From positions 559,890 through 623,889 of the forward strand of contig MNCI01005370.1 of NCBI GenBank assembly GCA_015680685.1: a stretch of 64,000 nucleotides of DNA, in the 5' to 3' direction. This DNA is from Gnetum montanum. Taxonomy: Eukaryota > Streptophyta > Gnetopsida > Gnetales > Gnetaceae. The notes under the pieces were generated by a model, which was not told the origin of the DNA, did not search any database, and saw only the letters and a list, made by a program, of their open reading frames with translations. Made by a program: the position numbers and the translations under genes. Of the stretch, positions 37,316 through 47,668 are shown in pieces; position 1 is the first letter of the stretch, and every line of letters starts with the position of its first letter.

Positions 37316-39053
37316 CAAGCACCTAAGAAGATGACCATCAAGCTCAACATGGTAAATCAAGATTTTGGAGGTATGCAAACATTTTTGTTATACATTTCAA
37401 TTTTTTTTTTTTTTTAAATTATTATTATATTTTTTGTTATATTTTTTTATTATATTTTTGTTGGCTAATTTGTTTTATGTTTTTTGGTTTTGTTTTGTTG
37501 CAAGAAAGAAACAAGAGTTGCCTGCTAAGGTTGCTACAGAGGAAGAGCAATGATACAAAGAAGAGGTAGAGAGGACATCTACATAGGCTTTAGATGTAAT
37601 GAATTGTATCTTAGGTTATTTGCCTCTAGAAAGAAACTCTTCAATAGACCTATCCCATGATCTTCCTAGTGTATTTTATTTATTTTTTATTTTATTTTAT
37701 TTTTTTGTTCATCTTGTTATAATTAATGTCTAATTGTCATGGCCATTATAGAATGTGAAACTTCTCTAGAAGCATCTACATCCACATTCAACTCTAAACC
37801 TTGGGTGGAGATCCCAAACAAGCTTAAATTCATGAAGGAAATGATGAATGGCATGGTAGATAGATTAGAATAGATAGCTTCTTGATGTTGGTAAGAGATG
37901 TGTTATAGTGTTTTTATTTGATATATTTTGATTTTTATATTTTTTTTTTATGTTTTTTCATGGTTACATTATTTTAAGTTTTTCTAAAAGTTTTTAAAAT
38001 CATTTTATGTTTTTGGTGTTATTGTGGTTTCTAAAATAAGATGGAACTCCTTAAAAGACTTTGAATTTGATGAGTTTCCAAACTTATCCTTTGATGTTGA
38101 GAATGCTCCATGCAAGCAAGTTGTCTGAAGGGAACATATAATGGACTACATCTTGTGCAAAAAAATTTTATGAGGTTCAACATTCAAATGCATTCTTGTG
38201 AGAGCAGTTTATAGCATTTAGAAAGAAAAACAAGGAAATGGCCAACAGAGTTAAGAGCCTCAAAGATAGTAAGTAATTCATAGAGGCACATGTGGCCAAT
38301 AATGATTCTTTGAAAAATAAAGAGATATATTGGTCCTACTATTAGAATGTTATCCAAGGTAAGTTTGTTCTAGCTAGGAGCAACATGGAGAAAGACATGA
38401 AAATATAGCTTCTAGTTCAGAAGTCCAAGGAATGGCATAATTATTGTGCATGGGTGTTAGAGTGGGGCAAAAAAAAAGGCTCACAAATAGCTATACAAAG
38501 TCGAGAAGAAAAATTACATGAAATCATGGCATGAGGCAACCATGACATAATGTAAGTATGAGTTATTTATTGAGGGGATAGGTGTAGAGGACATTTTAAA
38601 CATGTTCATGAAATTTGTGATTGTTGGTGAATCTCTTGTCCCTTAGATCACTATTGCATCTGGGGAAACCACTAATGCTAACTTCTACCATACTCCACCT
38701 ACATGGACAATCATAAAAAGGGGAAAGATCTTGGTAGGAGTAGATCTAGTTGACATTGATTGGGTAAATATGAGTGAAAACTAAATTCTTCATAGTTTGA
38801 AAGTAGATCTTCAAAGATTTTCTCTTGAAGACATAACTTCTAGATCCCTAGAGGTTTGTTTAAATATGTTTTAAGTTTTTATGTTATATTTTTATATTTT
38901 CTATTATTTAGTTTATATGGTTTAAAAGTTATGTTTTCTTTATCATGGTTACTACTTGTTTGTATGTTATGTTGCTTATAGATCTTAAGAAATAATGATG
39001 AGACTGTTGAAGATGATGTTGCTGATGATCCTTCTCCTCCTCCTAAAACTTAG
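37316..39053 (+). pseudogene. Antisense multi-exon gene of X-outer, 3' half
   Basis: Continuation of the gene whose 5' half ends at 16,740. Block 1 ends GGAG|GTATGC near 37,371, and an exon opens after TTGCAAG near 37,504 with KKQELPAKVATEEEQ. A later stretch, about 38,200-38,540, is rich in charged residues and looks like a coiled coil: MANRVKSLKDSK, NVIQGKFVLARSNMEKDMK, then KEWHNYCAWVLEWG (against KYWKDYYA-FLE in the X-inner copy). Then PPTWTII...ILVGVDLVDIDWVNM matches LPNWTRV...ILTSINFGNVD. The last intron, 38,854-38,981, sits at the same place as in the other copy, and the final exon ends in an acidic, proline-rich tail and TAG at 39,053. Confidence 0.6.
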
Positions 39054-39730
39054 TTTTAGCATGCTTGGTTAGCCTATTGTGTTATATTGTTTTGGTCACA
39101 TTATTGATCTTGTTATTTTTTTTGGATATCATAGCCTTGGAGACTATATTATTATTATTATTGTTATCTTGTTACACTATGCAACTATGGCTACTATTAT
39201 ATATTTTTTTTGTTCTTATCTTATCACACAATGCAATTATGGCTACTAGTATGTATGTCTTTGGTTATAAGTTAAAATTTTTGGTTTTTAATATTTCATA
39301 TTTTTTTAGCTTGTTTTACATTTTCCTTGCATAAAAGACTAATGAGTTAAAATAATAAATCTACAAAGTAAAGTTTGGCAATAAAACAATAAAGGCGTAA
39401 GGCATAACAAGTCATAGTGTAGACATAAGAGAGATATAAAAGGAAGGACATAAAATTACCAATTTTAGGCCTTGGTTGGCCATCAATTTTACACCTTGGT
39501 AGGCCAATTTTAATTTTATATTTTTATGTAAATGCAAAGGAAATAGGCATATATAATCAACTAATGCAAAATTGTAAGGTAATGCTATGTAGTAAATTAT
39601 TTTATAAGACATATTATGGAAAAAAAGGCCTATAAAGTAAAATATGAATATATAAATAAAATTTGAAAATAACGTTACAATTTAAAAAGCTACATCATAT
39701 TATACAAGGTTAAGAAGTTAGGTTATGGAC
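39054..39730. other. Convergent spacer of X-outer
   Basis: AT-rich, matches in position the spacer 30,704-31,484 of X-inner. No coding signal. Confidence 0.4.
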
Positions 39731-40440
39731 TCAATCATGTAACTGTTTTTTAATCTTCAAGAGATTAGAAAATGTGGAAGGTCTTTATTGAGTGATTTTG
39801 TACTTCCAATTACCTTCTATTACATTGTTGAATGGGAGCTCTTCCCATACTTTATTAATGACCCCTATATTATTGGTCTTGGTTTTCTTGATTTCTTTGA
39901 CTTTCTTGGATAGAATCTCAACTATAGAAGTTTCTTTTTGAAACTTCACCTGATCCTTATTCTATGTTAACATTGTTAATAGAAAAGGGAATTGTGTTAT
40001 CTCTGTGTATGATGAATTTACCTCCTTCATAAGATAGGTGAATTTGTTGATGGATTGGGAAAGAAATAGCTCATAGTTTGACTAACCAAGATATCCCTAG
40101 GATTAGGTTGAAACCTAGTTTTTCTTCTACCATGAGGAAATCAACTAATGTGGAGAATTATTTCCCAACCATGAAATCTAGCAAAATTGATCATCTCACC
40201 TCTACACATGACCCATTAAAAGATTTGAGTGTGGAGGTAGAGGTGTTTTGATTATGTTCTACTAAGCCTAGACATTCTACAATTGGAAAGGATATAATAT
40301 TTGTTGCTACCCCATTATTAAAATATACTTGATGAACATTGCACTGATCCACTCTAATCATTATGAATAAGGAAGCCTTCAACACTTCACCATTTTGGGG
40401 GTTGGTTTTTACCTCTTTATCATGAAATATTAAGGTGGTT
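39731..40440 (-). pseudogene. Gag-protease of X-outer, C-terminal piece
   Basis: Minus strand. Near 40,380-40,190 it reads VYFNNGVATNIISFPIVECL and STLKSFNGS, a retropepsin with the active-site D changed to N. It continues with FLMVEE, FNLILGISWL and, near 39,840-39,740, ELPFNNVIEG and FSNLLKIKK, parallel to the X-inner copy. It is cut at 40,440 by copia 2. Confidence 0.7.
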
Positions 40441-40797
40441 TGTGGGATATGATGACTAGATGTTTGATAATAGAATTAGATAGAACTCATCTATAAATAT
40501 ATATTAAATAAGATGAGATTCAATTCATGTAATTCTTATCCAATTCCATGTTTATTTCATCCTATATTAAGAAGATCCTTAAATTATATGATAAGGATCA
40601 TCCCCATGATTTTCAAGATTCATGCTTATCTCTCCAAATCTATTCTTGGGAAATCAAGGCCTATATAATTGTAACAACACATATTCATTAAAAGAGATAT
40701 AGAAGAAGGAAAGTTTCACAAAATTGTGCTTGTTCTAACAAAGTTCTTTATTTCCTTTAGGGTTAGATCATAGATCTAGGGCCCTTTATATTCTTTA
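40441..40797 (+). repeat. Left LTR of copia 2
   Basis: Starts TGTGGGATATGATGAC, ends ATTCTTTA (CA decayed to TA). It shares TATTAAGAAGAT, GGATCATCCCCATGATTTT, ATCAAGGCCTATATAATTG and GGGCCCTTTA with 45,661-46,029. TATATAATTG is a possible TATA box. Confidence 0.85.
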
Positions 40798-40799
40798 TT

Positions 40800-40811
40800 T
40801 GGAATTGGAGC
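40800..40811 (+). promoter_or_regulatory. Primer-binding site of copia 2
   Basis: TGGAATTGGAGC follows the left LTR by two bases and is a decayed form of the copia initiator-Met-type site; copia 1 has TGGTATTGGAGC. Confidence 0.75.
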
Positions 40812-40848
40812 TAGTTAGTTTAGATTCTTGATAATATATCTCTCCAAA

Positions 40849-41742
40849 ATGGCCCAAAATCATGGATCTGTGTCTCTCCAAGTTCCTATCTTCAATGGAG
40901 AGAATTATGAATATTGGGCAATCAAGATGTAGACATTTTTAATCTCACAAGATCTATGGGATCTTGTTGAAAATGGATTCCAAGATGTTGATCAAGCAAC
41001 ATTTCAAGCCTTAAAGGAAGATGAAAAGAATGAAGTTAAGGAGCTTTGTAAGAAAGATGCAAAAGCATTGTTCATCATTCAATATGGGTTAGATTTGACA
41101 ATTTTTTCCAAAATTGTCATGCATCAAACTAGCAAAGTTGCATGGGATGCACTCGAGATTGCACACAAGGGATCATTAAAAGTTCATGTTATCAAGTTAA
41201 AAGTATAAAGGAAAGATTTTGAATCTTTGCACATGCTAGATTCAAAGAATATTGAAGAATACATCAATCAATTTCAATAAGTTCGAAATGTACTTAAATA
41301 TTGTGGAGAAACACTTGAGGAAAGGTGTGCTATTGAAAAGATCCTTTGAAGTGTAACTAGATGATATGAGCCCATCATTGTGGCTATTGAAGAAGCAAGA
41401 AATCTCAATAAGATGACCATGGTTGAGCTTGTAGGAAGCTTGAGGACATATGAGCAAATAATTATTGATCATGAGGATTCAACAACAAATGCATTTCAAG
41501 CATAATTTCAAAGGATGTTCAATCAAAATCAAAATCAGCATCAAAGATCCTCAAGTGGATCCTCATTCAGAGGATGGGGATGTGGTCATAAAAAATATAG
41601 AGGTCATGGTCATGGAAGATCAAATCAATCAAAGAAAGGTAGGCATTATGATTTTTGTGGTACCAACACCCACAATACTCTTGAATGTTGGTCAAGAAAG
41701 AAGTATGAAAAGAAGAGGAATGAAAAAATTGTAGAACATTAA
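40849..41742 (+). pseudogene. Gag of copia 2
   Basis: It opens with an ATG at 40,849 and then reads VPIFNGENYEYWAIKM, followed by SQDLWDLVENGFQD, the usual copia gag start. KYCGETLEER and KMTMVELVGSLRTYEQ lie in the middle. A basic RGHGHGR region precedes a zinc knuckle YDFCGTNTHNTLEC near 41,648-41,690 in which the first Cys is Tyr. Several TAG/TAA codons interrupt it. Confidence 0.75.
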
Positions 41743-44700
41743 GATCAACAAAAAGGTGAGAAATTATTTTATACTAAAAAGGAGGAAGATCAACTCCTAA
41801 TCTCTACAAAGGTACATGATGCTAGCAACAACAACAATATTTGGTATGTTGATAGTGGATGTAGCAATCACATGATAGGGAATAAGAAATTATTCTCAAG
41901 CTTGGAAAAATATGATGGAAAGGTAACTATAGGTAATGGAAAGTAGCTAATCATTACTTGGATTGGATCACTGACTTCAGAAAAACTCAAGGTAACAAAT
42001 ATGTTATTTCCCAAATTTGTTGTTTTGGATCTTTTAAAGAATTTATTAAGTGTGGGAAAATTATGTCAAAATAGGTATCATGTTGAATTTGAAAGAAATG
42101 TTTGTAAAATTTCTAATCCTAATGATGATAAAGGTATTTCCATTATCCCTATTAGCAAAAATTAAATGTACAAGTTGCATATGCAAAAGGATGTTCATTG
42201 CCTCACTGTCACTAAAGACACAACATAGTTATGGCACGCTTGATTACGACATGTCAACTTTGGCTCAATGGACTACATGCAAAAAGGAGAAATTGTAAGA
42301 GGTATGTCAAAATTTTTTAAGGAATTTAAGGGGGAAGTAGAAAATCAAAGTGGTATACAATTAAGAAAACCCAAACAGATCATGGTGGTGAATTATTATC
42401 AAATGAATTTGATGAATTTTTTAAGAAAAAATGGAATTATTTATCAAACTACCACATCATTTACACCTCAAAAAATGGCATTACTAAAAGAAAAAATAGA
42501 ATAGTGGTTGAAATGACAGGATGTCTACTTCAAATGTTAGGTTTAGAGAATAAGTTTTTGATACAAGATTGTGCAACATTAATTTATCTGTTAAATAGTG
42601 TACCATAAAAATCAATTCAAAATAAAACACCATATGAATTATTCACCCAATATTTCTCATTTAAAAAAATTTTAGATCTCCTTGCTATGTGCAAATCCCT
42701 ACACACAAAATTGACAAAAATTAGATGTGAAAGCTACACCTTGTATTTTTCTTAGATATGCTCTAAAATCCAAATCATATAAGTGCTATGATGTTGAAAA
42801 TAAAAGGTGATAGAGTCATGTGATGTACATTTTAATGAATCTATAGTCAATTCATGTAAACAAAGTGCAAGAGAAAGTACACTTGATGTGGGACCATAGC
42901 TAAATTATATACCATGTACAAGGGAAAATATGATTTTTCACCAACGTGAAGGAAAATGTAGGTTTGATGTGGGACCTACAAAGGTCATTGAATAGAAGCA
43001 AAATAATATTCACTTTGTAGGAAATGACACGTCTATTTTCTGGTTGTAGCATTTCAACTTCCACTATGGGAATTCACCCTCATTTGTAGCAACCATGGAA
43101 CCAACATCATAACCATTCAATAATAGCAACCATACAAGGCACCAACAACATCTGTTCTCATGTGGTTGGGATAGAAACCTACCATCCAACATGCATAATG
43201 AATGATATTTCTATCCAACAAATACTATATTGTGAAACATATAGATTTCTAGCAACAAATTCCTCCAATGGACTATTTTTTCTCTAGCACTATAGGAGAA
43301 AGTTTGCCTATTGCTATCAACCCAAAATACTTGTAGTTCAACTACAAGTCCTTGCAAGAATCTACTATAATAATAAATCCAAACTAATGACCAAATTTTT
43401 TTCACTTATCATTTGCAACACTAGCATGGTCATTAAGGTATTAATTTTTTGAATTTTTCTATTGCATCATCAATGTCATCATCTCCTACTACATTCTAGC
43501 ATTGTGGAGGCCAAATATACACACCTACCCATTGAACATCTTAATCAAATATTTTATAGCTCAAAATGTAGGGATCCCATATTCCTAGACACAATGTTTT
43601 CCACATTTTCATTAATGCCAAAATTTGAAGATAGATTGTATAGCTACTAACCATCTATTTCCTTATTTTATGAGATCAATCCCACTTGAAGCTATTCCCA
43701 ATGCAGATCCACATTGAGATAAAAATTATAATTTTTCACAAGCCAATACTATGCAGCAACATCATTAGAACTCATTCCCTCTTTCAGACCAATACTCTAT
43801 AGCAGCACCATCACAAATCATTCCCTTTGGGACACTTTTTACATCAACAATGTCTGCTCCATGGAAGATTCCATCCACAACATAGCTAGATACCTATCAT
43901 CTAGCATCACAAATGCTAGATATGAATTTCAATAAGCACATAATCCAAAGTCATTTTTAGAAAACCATTGCTTATCCAACCCAGGATGTGGAACCTATTG
44001 AAGATGCTATCTTCAACACCATGAACAATGAATTTTTTACATTACTTATGTTAATGGGAGGAGGGGGTGGGGGTGGGGGTGGGGGAGTGATGATGGTTTG
44101 ATGGAACCATCCACAATCGACAATGCTATGCATGATACCCATTGGATTGCTACCATGGAGAAAGAGTTGCAACAAATTCACAAAAAAATAAAAATAAAAA
44201 AAAAAATAAAAAATACTTGGAGCCTAGTTCCTCCACCACCTAGCAAGCTAATAATTTGTTTAAAATAGATATTTAAAATTAAACAAAATTGATATGATGA
44301 AATCAAAAACTTCAAAGCTCATCTAGTTTCCAAAGGATATCTCCAATACCAAGGAAGAGACTTTGGTGATAACTTCACTTTTTTTTCATGGATGGAATTC
44401 ATGAGAATCTTTCTTGCCATTTTTGCATTTGGCTATGTGATTAATCAATTGGATGTAGCCTCTATATTTCTTAATGGTTTCCTTAATGAGGAAGTTTATG
44501 TGGAGCAACCACTAGGCTTCATTGATGAAAAAAAATGAAATCATGTTTACAAGCTCCATAAAGCATTATACAGGCTCAAGCAAGCTCCATGTGCATGGTA
44601 CACATGTATTTATGCATTTTTCATGCAAGAAGGCTTCACCAATCTTCAGTCCCAAATAGCTATATACAAAAAGATATCTGGAGATGATTATATTTTTTTT

Positions 44701-45660
44701 GTTTATATGTAGATGATTTAATCTATTTTTTATCTACAATTGCAATAGAAAATAATTTTCTTAATGCCATGAAAAAAGAATTTGAAATGTCTAATCTAGG
44801 AAAGATGTCATACTTTTTGGATTTTCAATTTATCCAAAGAACAAAATCAATTTCCATATGCCAAATGAAATTTTCCTAATCCTTAATCAAGAATTTTGGC
44901 ATGATTAATTGTAATCCTTTAGATACACCACTCTCCCTTAGTACAAAACTTACCAAGGATGACACATCCTCATTCATCAACCCTTCACTATACTGATCCC
45001 TTGTTGGTAGTCTCATGTATCTCTCCAATACTTGTCTAGACATCCAATTTTCTGCAAATTACCTCTCTTGGTTCATGCAAGATGTGTATGAATTACATTG
45101 GAAAGCTATGAAACAAGTTTTGCAATACCTAAAAACTATTACACATTATGGGATCACATTTCATTGACATAAAAATTTGAAGATATAGGGATACATTGAT
45201 GCAAATTGGGGAGGAGACCTTGAAGATTGAAAGTCAACTTCTAGTTTTTGTGTTTTCTTTGGTCCATCACTCATCTCTTAGGGATCAAAGAAGCAATCTA
45301 TAATTTCCCACTCAACAGCAAAAGTAGAATACATAGTAGCATCAAATGCTACTACTTAGGCCATATGGATCCACTCCATTTTCACTAAAATGGGATATAC
45401 ACTTGAACCTTCCATTTTCTTATATTGTCATAGCACAAGTGCTACTGTGATGTCACACAATCTTGTTCATCATGGACATTCCAAACACATAGATATCAAG
45501 CATCATCATCTCAAAATATTAATCCAAGACAACATCCTCAACATGGAACATTATACAACTGAAGCACAAATGGTAGATATTTTTACTAGGATTCTGAGTC
45601 GTAAGAAGTTTGAATCTTTCAGAAACTTCCTTGGAGTGGAACCTCTTACCATCATGGGGA
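41743..45660 (+). pseudogene. Pol of copia 2 (PR-IN-RT-RNase H), heavily broken
   Basis: Protease has WYVDSGCSNHM near 41,840. The integrase region spans about 42,230-42,720 with degraded motifs (WHA-LRHVNFG; GIIYQTTTSFTPQ). From 43,000 to 44,090 the reading is mostly lost. RT resumes near 44,135 with THWIATMEKELQQIHKK, TWSLVPPPPSK, then QLDVASIFLNGFLNEEVYVE near 44,450. RNase H ends near 45,390-45,640 with HSKHIDIKHHHLK and a LGVE end. The polypurine tract ATCATGGGGA lies at 45,651-45,660, directly before the right LTR. Confidence 0.75.
44055..44085 (+). repeat. G-rich (GGGGGT)n tract
   Basis: GGGAGG followed by runs of five Gs separated by single Ts, at least four runs. It is a strong G-quadruplex pattern on the plus strand and reads as a proline run on the other strand. 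It lies in the degraded linker before the copia 2 RT. Confidence 0.85.
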
Positions 45661-46029
45661 TGTTTTTGGAATATGATGACAAGATGTTCCACAATATAAT
45701 TAGATAGATCTTATTTATAAATCTATATTAAATAAAATGAGATCCTATTCATGTAATTCTTATCCAATTATATGTTTATTTCATCCTATATTAAGAAGAT
45801 GCTTAAACAAGATGATAAGGATCATCCCCATGATTTTTTAGATTCATGCTTATCTCTCCAAATATATTCATGGGAGATCAAGGCCTATATAATTGTAACA
45901 ACACATATTCATTGATAGTATAGAAGAGATATAGAAGAAAGAAAGTTTCATGAAAGTGTGCTTGTTCTAACAAATTTCTTTATTTTCTTTAAGGTTAGAT
46001 CATAGATCCAGGGCCCTTTAGATTCTTTA
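45661..46029 (+). repeat. Right LTR of copia 2
   Basis: Starts TGTTTTTGGAATATG right after ATCATGGGGA and ends ATTCTTTA. It is 369 bp; an ATAGTATAGAAG segment is extra relative to the left LTR. Confidence 0.85.
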
Positions 46030-46253
46030 ATTTACTTTGGCTCTTCCTTAAGTAAGGGTGGCACTATCATTGTATGGATAGATTTCTCGTTGGCTAGTAT
46101 GTCTTCATTGATAGGAAAGTCAACATTCTCACTAAGGTGATTATGTCTCTTATGGGTGCTCTTGGTTAGTTGCTTGTATTAAATATAGCCTCTTTTCAGC
46201 AACTAGTTAAGAAGCTACAGGCCCATAGTTTGACTCATTGATGGATGGGTAGT
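46030..46253 (-). pseudogene. Gag-protease of X-outer, middle piece
   Basis: AATTTACTTTGGCTCTTCC, GGATAGATTTCTCGTTGGC and the following sequence align with 32,190-32,290 and then about 33,210-33,280 of X-inner. Too degraded to translate. It ends at the target duplication of the next insertion. Confidence 0.55.
46249..46253. repeat. 5-bp target duplication GTAGT (left)
   Basis: GTAGT immediately before the left LTR; the same five bases follow the right LTR at 51,433-51,437. Confidence 0.85.
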
Positions 46254-47644
46254 TGATGAACCCTTGATTGTTCCAATTTTTAACTCATTGAAGGCTTAAT
46301 TTTTTAGTATTTACTCCTTTACCTTATTGAAGAGCATTGATTTTTTCTATAACTATTAATAAGTACTAATTACTTTATTAAGTCTTTTGTTATCATAGGA
46401 TACTACTAGAATCAACAAATATTGATAAGATATAGATCAACATTGTATATTTTGACATTTTCTAAAGGTAACCATATTGATCTACATAGCTAATATTGAT
46501 TTAAATCAATATCATTAGACTAGAACTACCTAGACCTTCCAATAATGTATATATCAATCCATACATAAGATACTATGCATATCAAGAATCAATAAAGAGA
46601 GCAACCATGATACAAATCAATAACATCATACAAGTAAACTACATCACCTAGGAAATGGAGATATTGATCAATAATGTAGGTGCAACTAACATCTATGGTG
46701 AAAGGATATCACTAGTGTGATGTAGTTTAATACAATGGTATTAATCTTGATCAATTCCCTTGTTGGAGATTGATATGTTTATTTTATTAATTTTTCCTAT
46801 TTATAATGTAAGCTCTTCTAGTATAAAAATGGGATCACCACACCAAATGAAGGGGTAACCCAAGGATTCAATACCTAAGGGGGAACCCAAGGGATTCAAT
46901 ACCCAAGGAAAATATCCAGACTTAATACCCAAGAGAATCCATGTCTAGTTAAAATCAATTTACCTTGAAGAATTTTTAAGTGAGTATTCATTGAGCCTTG
47001 TGATAACTATAGGCCATTGGAGTCCATTTTTGGACTATTGAGTTTACTACATTATGCAAACAACAAGGCAAAATCATAGATTAGGTGAAGTATCCCTTGT
47101 AATCCTCATAATATACAATACCTAAGGGGGAATCTAGGGGATTCAATATCCAAGGAAAATATCTAGATTCAATACCCAAGAGAATCCACATCTAGTTAAA
47201 ATCAATTTCCCTTGAAGAATTGTTAAGTGAGTATATTGTCAAGCCTTGTGGTAGCTATAGACCATTGAAGTCCATTGTTGGCCTATTGAGGTTACCACAA
47301 CATGGAAACAATAAGGAATAATCATAGATTAGGTGAATTCTCCCTTATAATCCTCATAATATATGCTTGTAGTTATGGTTTCAATTTAATTTAATCATTA
47401 ATTTTTACTCTTGAGCCTAAGATTAAAAGTTAGGATGAGGACTTTGATTTTACTTATGAGTGATAGTCATAAGTATGGGATTTGATTAGATTTGATTCTA
47501 ATTGTTATTTTTCTTGATAATATTTTTTACTTTGAACCATTCCTCCATAGATATGACTCTCAAGTTAGTCATAGATGAGGTGACATCTCTAAAACAAAGA
47601 TAACAACGAAGGTAACTTGGCACCAAACTATGACTAGCTTGTCA
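46254..47644 (+). repeat. Left LTR of the non-autonomous element (1,391 bp)
   Basis: It matches 50,326-51,432 throughout, but is longer because a segment starting AATACCTAAGGGGGAA is tandemly duplicated (46,870 and 47,117, a 247-bp step). The right LTR has this segment only once. Confidence 0.85.
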
Positions 47645-47646
47645 AT

Positions 47647-47668
47647 TTGGCACTATTGTCAAGAAGGC
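47647..47668 (+). promoter_or_regulatory. Primer-binding region of the non-autonomous element
   Basis: TTGGCACTATTGTCAAGAAG starts two bases after the left LTR. It resembles TTGGCGCCGTTGCCGGGGA, common after LTRs of plant gypsy elements, with C-to-T and G-to-A changes. Confidence 0.6.

Larger units (their letters stand above)
40441..46029 (+). mobile_element. Ty1/copia retrotransposon 2, decayed
   Basis: The 357-bp left LTR (40,441-40,797) and 369-bp right LTR (45,661-46,029) are clearly alike with scattered changes and a 12-bp indel. The PBS and PPT are in the right places, and gag and pol lie between in plus orientation. It interrupts the minus-strand protease region of X-outer: sequence equivalent to 32,160-32,200 of X-inner resumes after 46,029. 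No clean target duplication is visible. It has many more stops than copia 1. Confidence 0.85.

Noticed and set aside
40436-46034. Target duplication of copia 2
   Set aside because: TGGTT on the left and ATTTA on the right do not match; decay or an inexact LTR end prevents a call.
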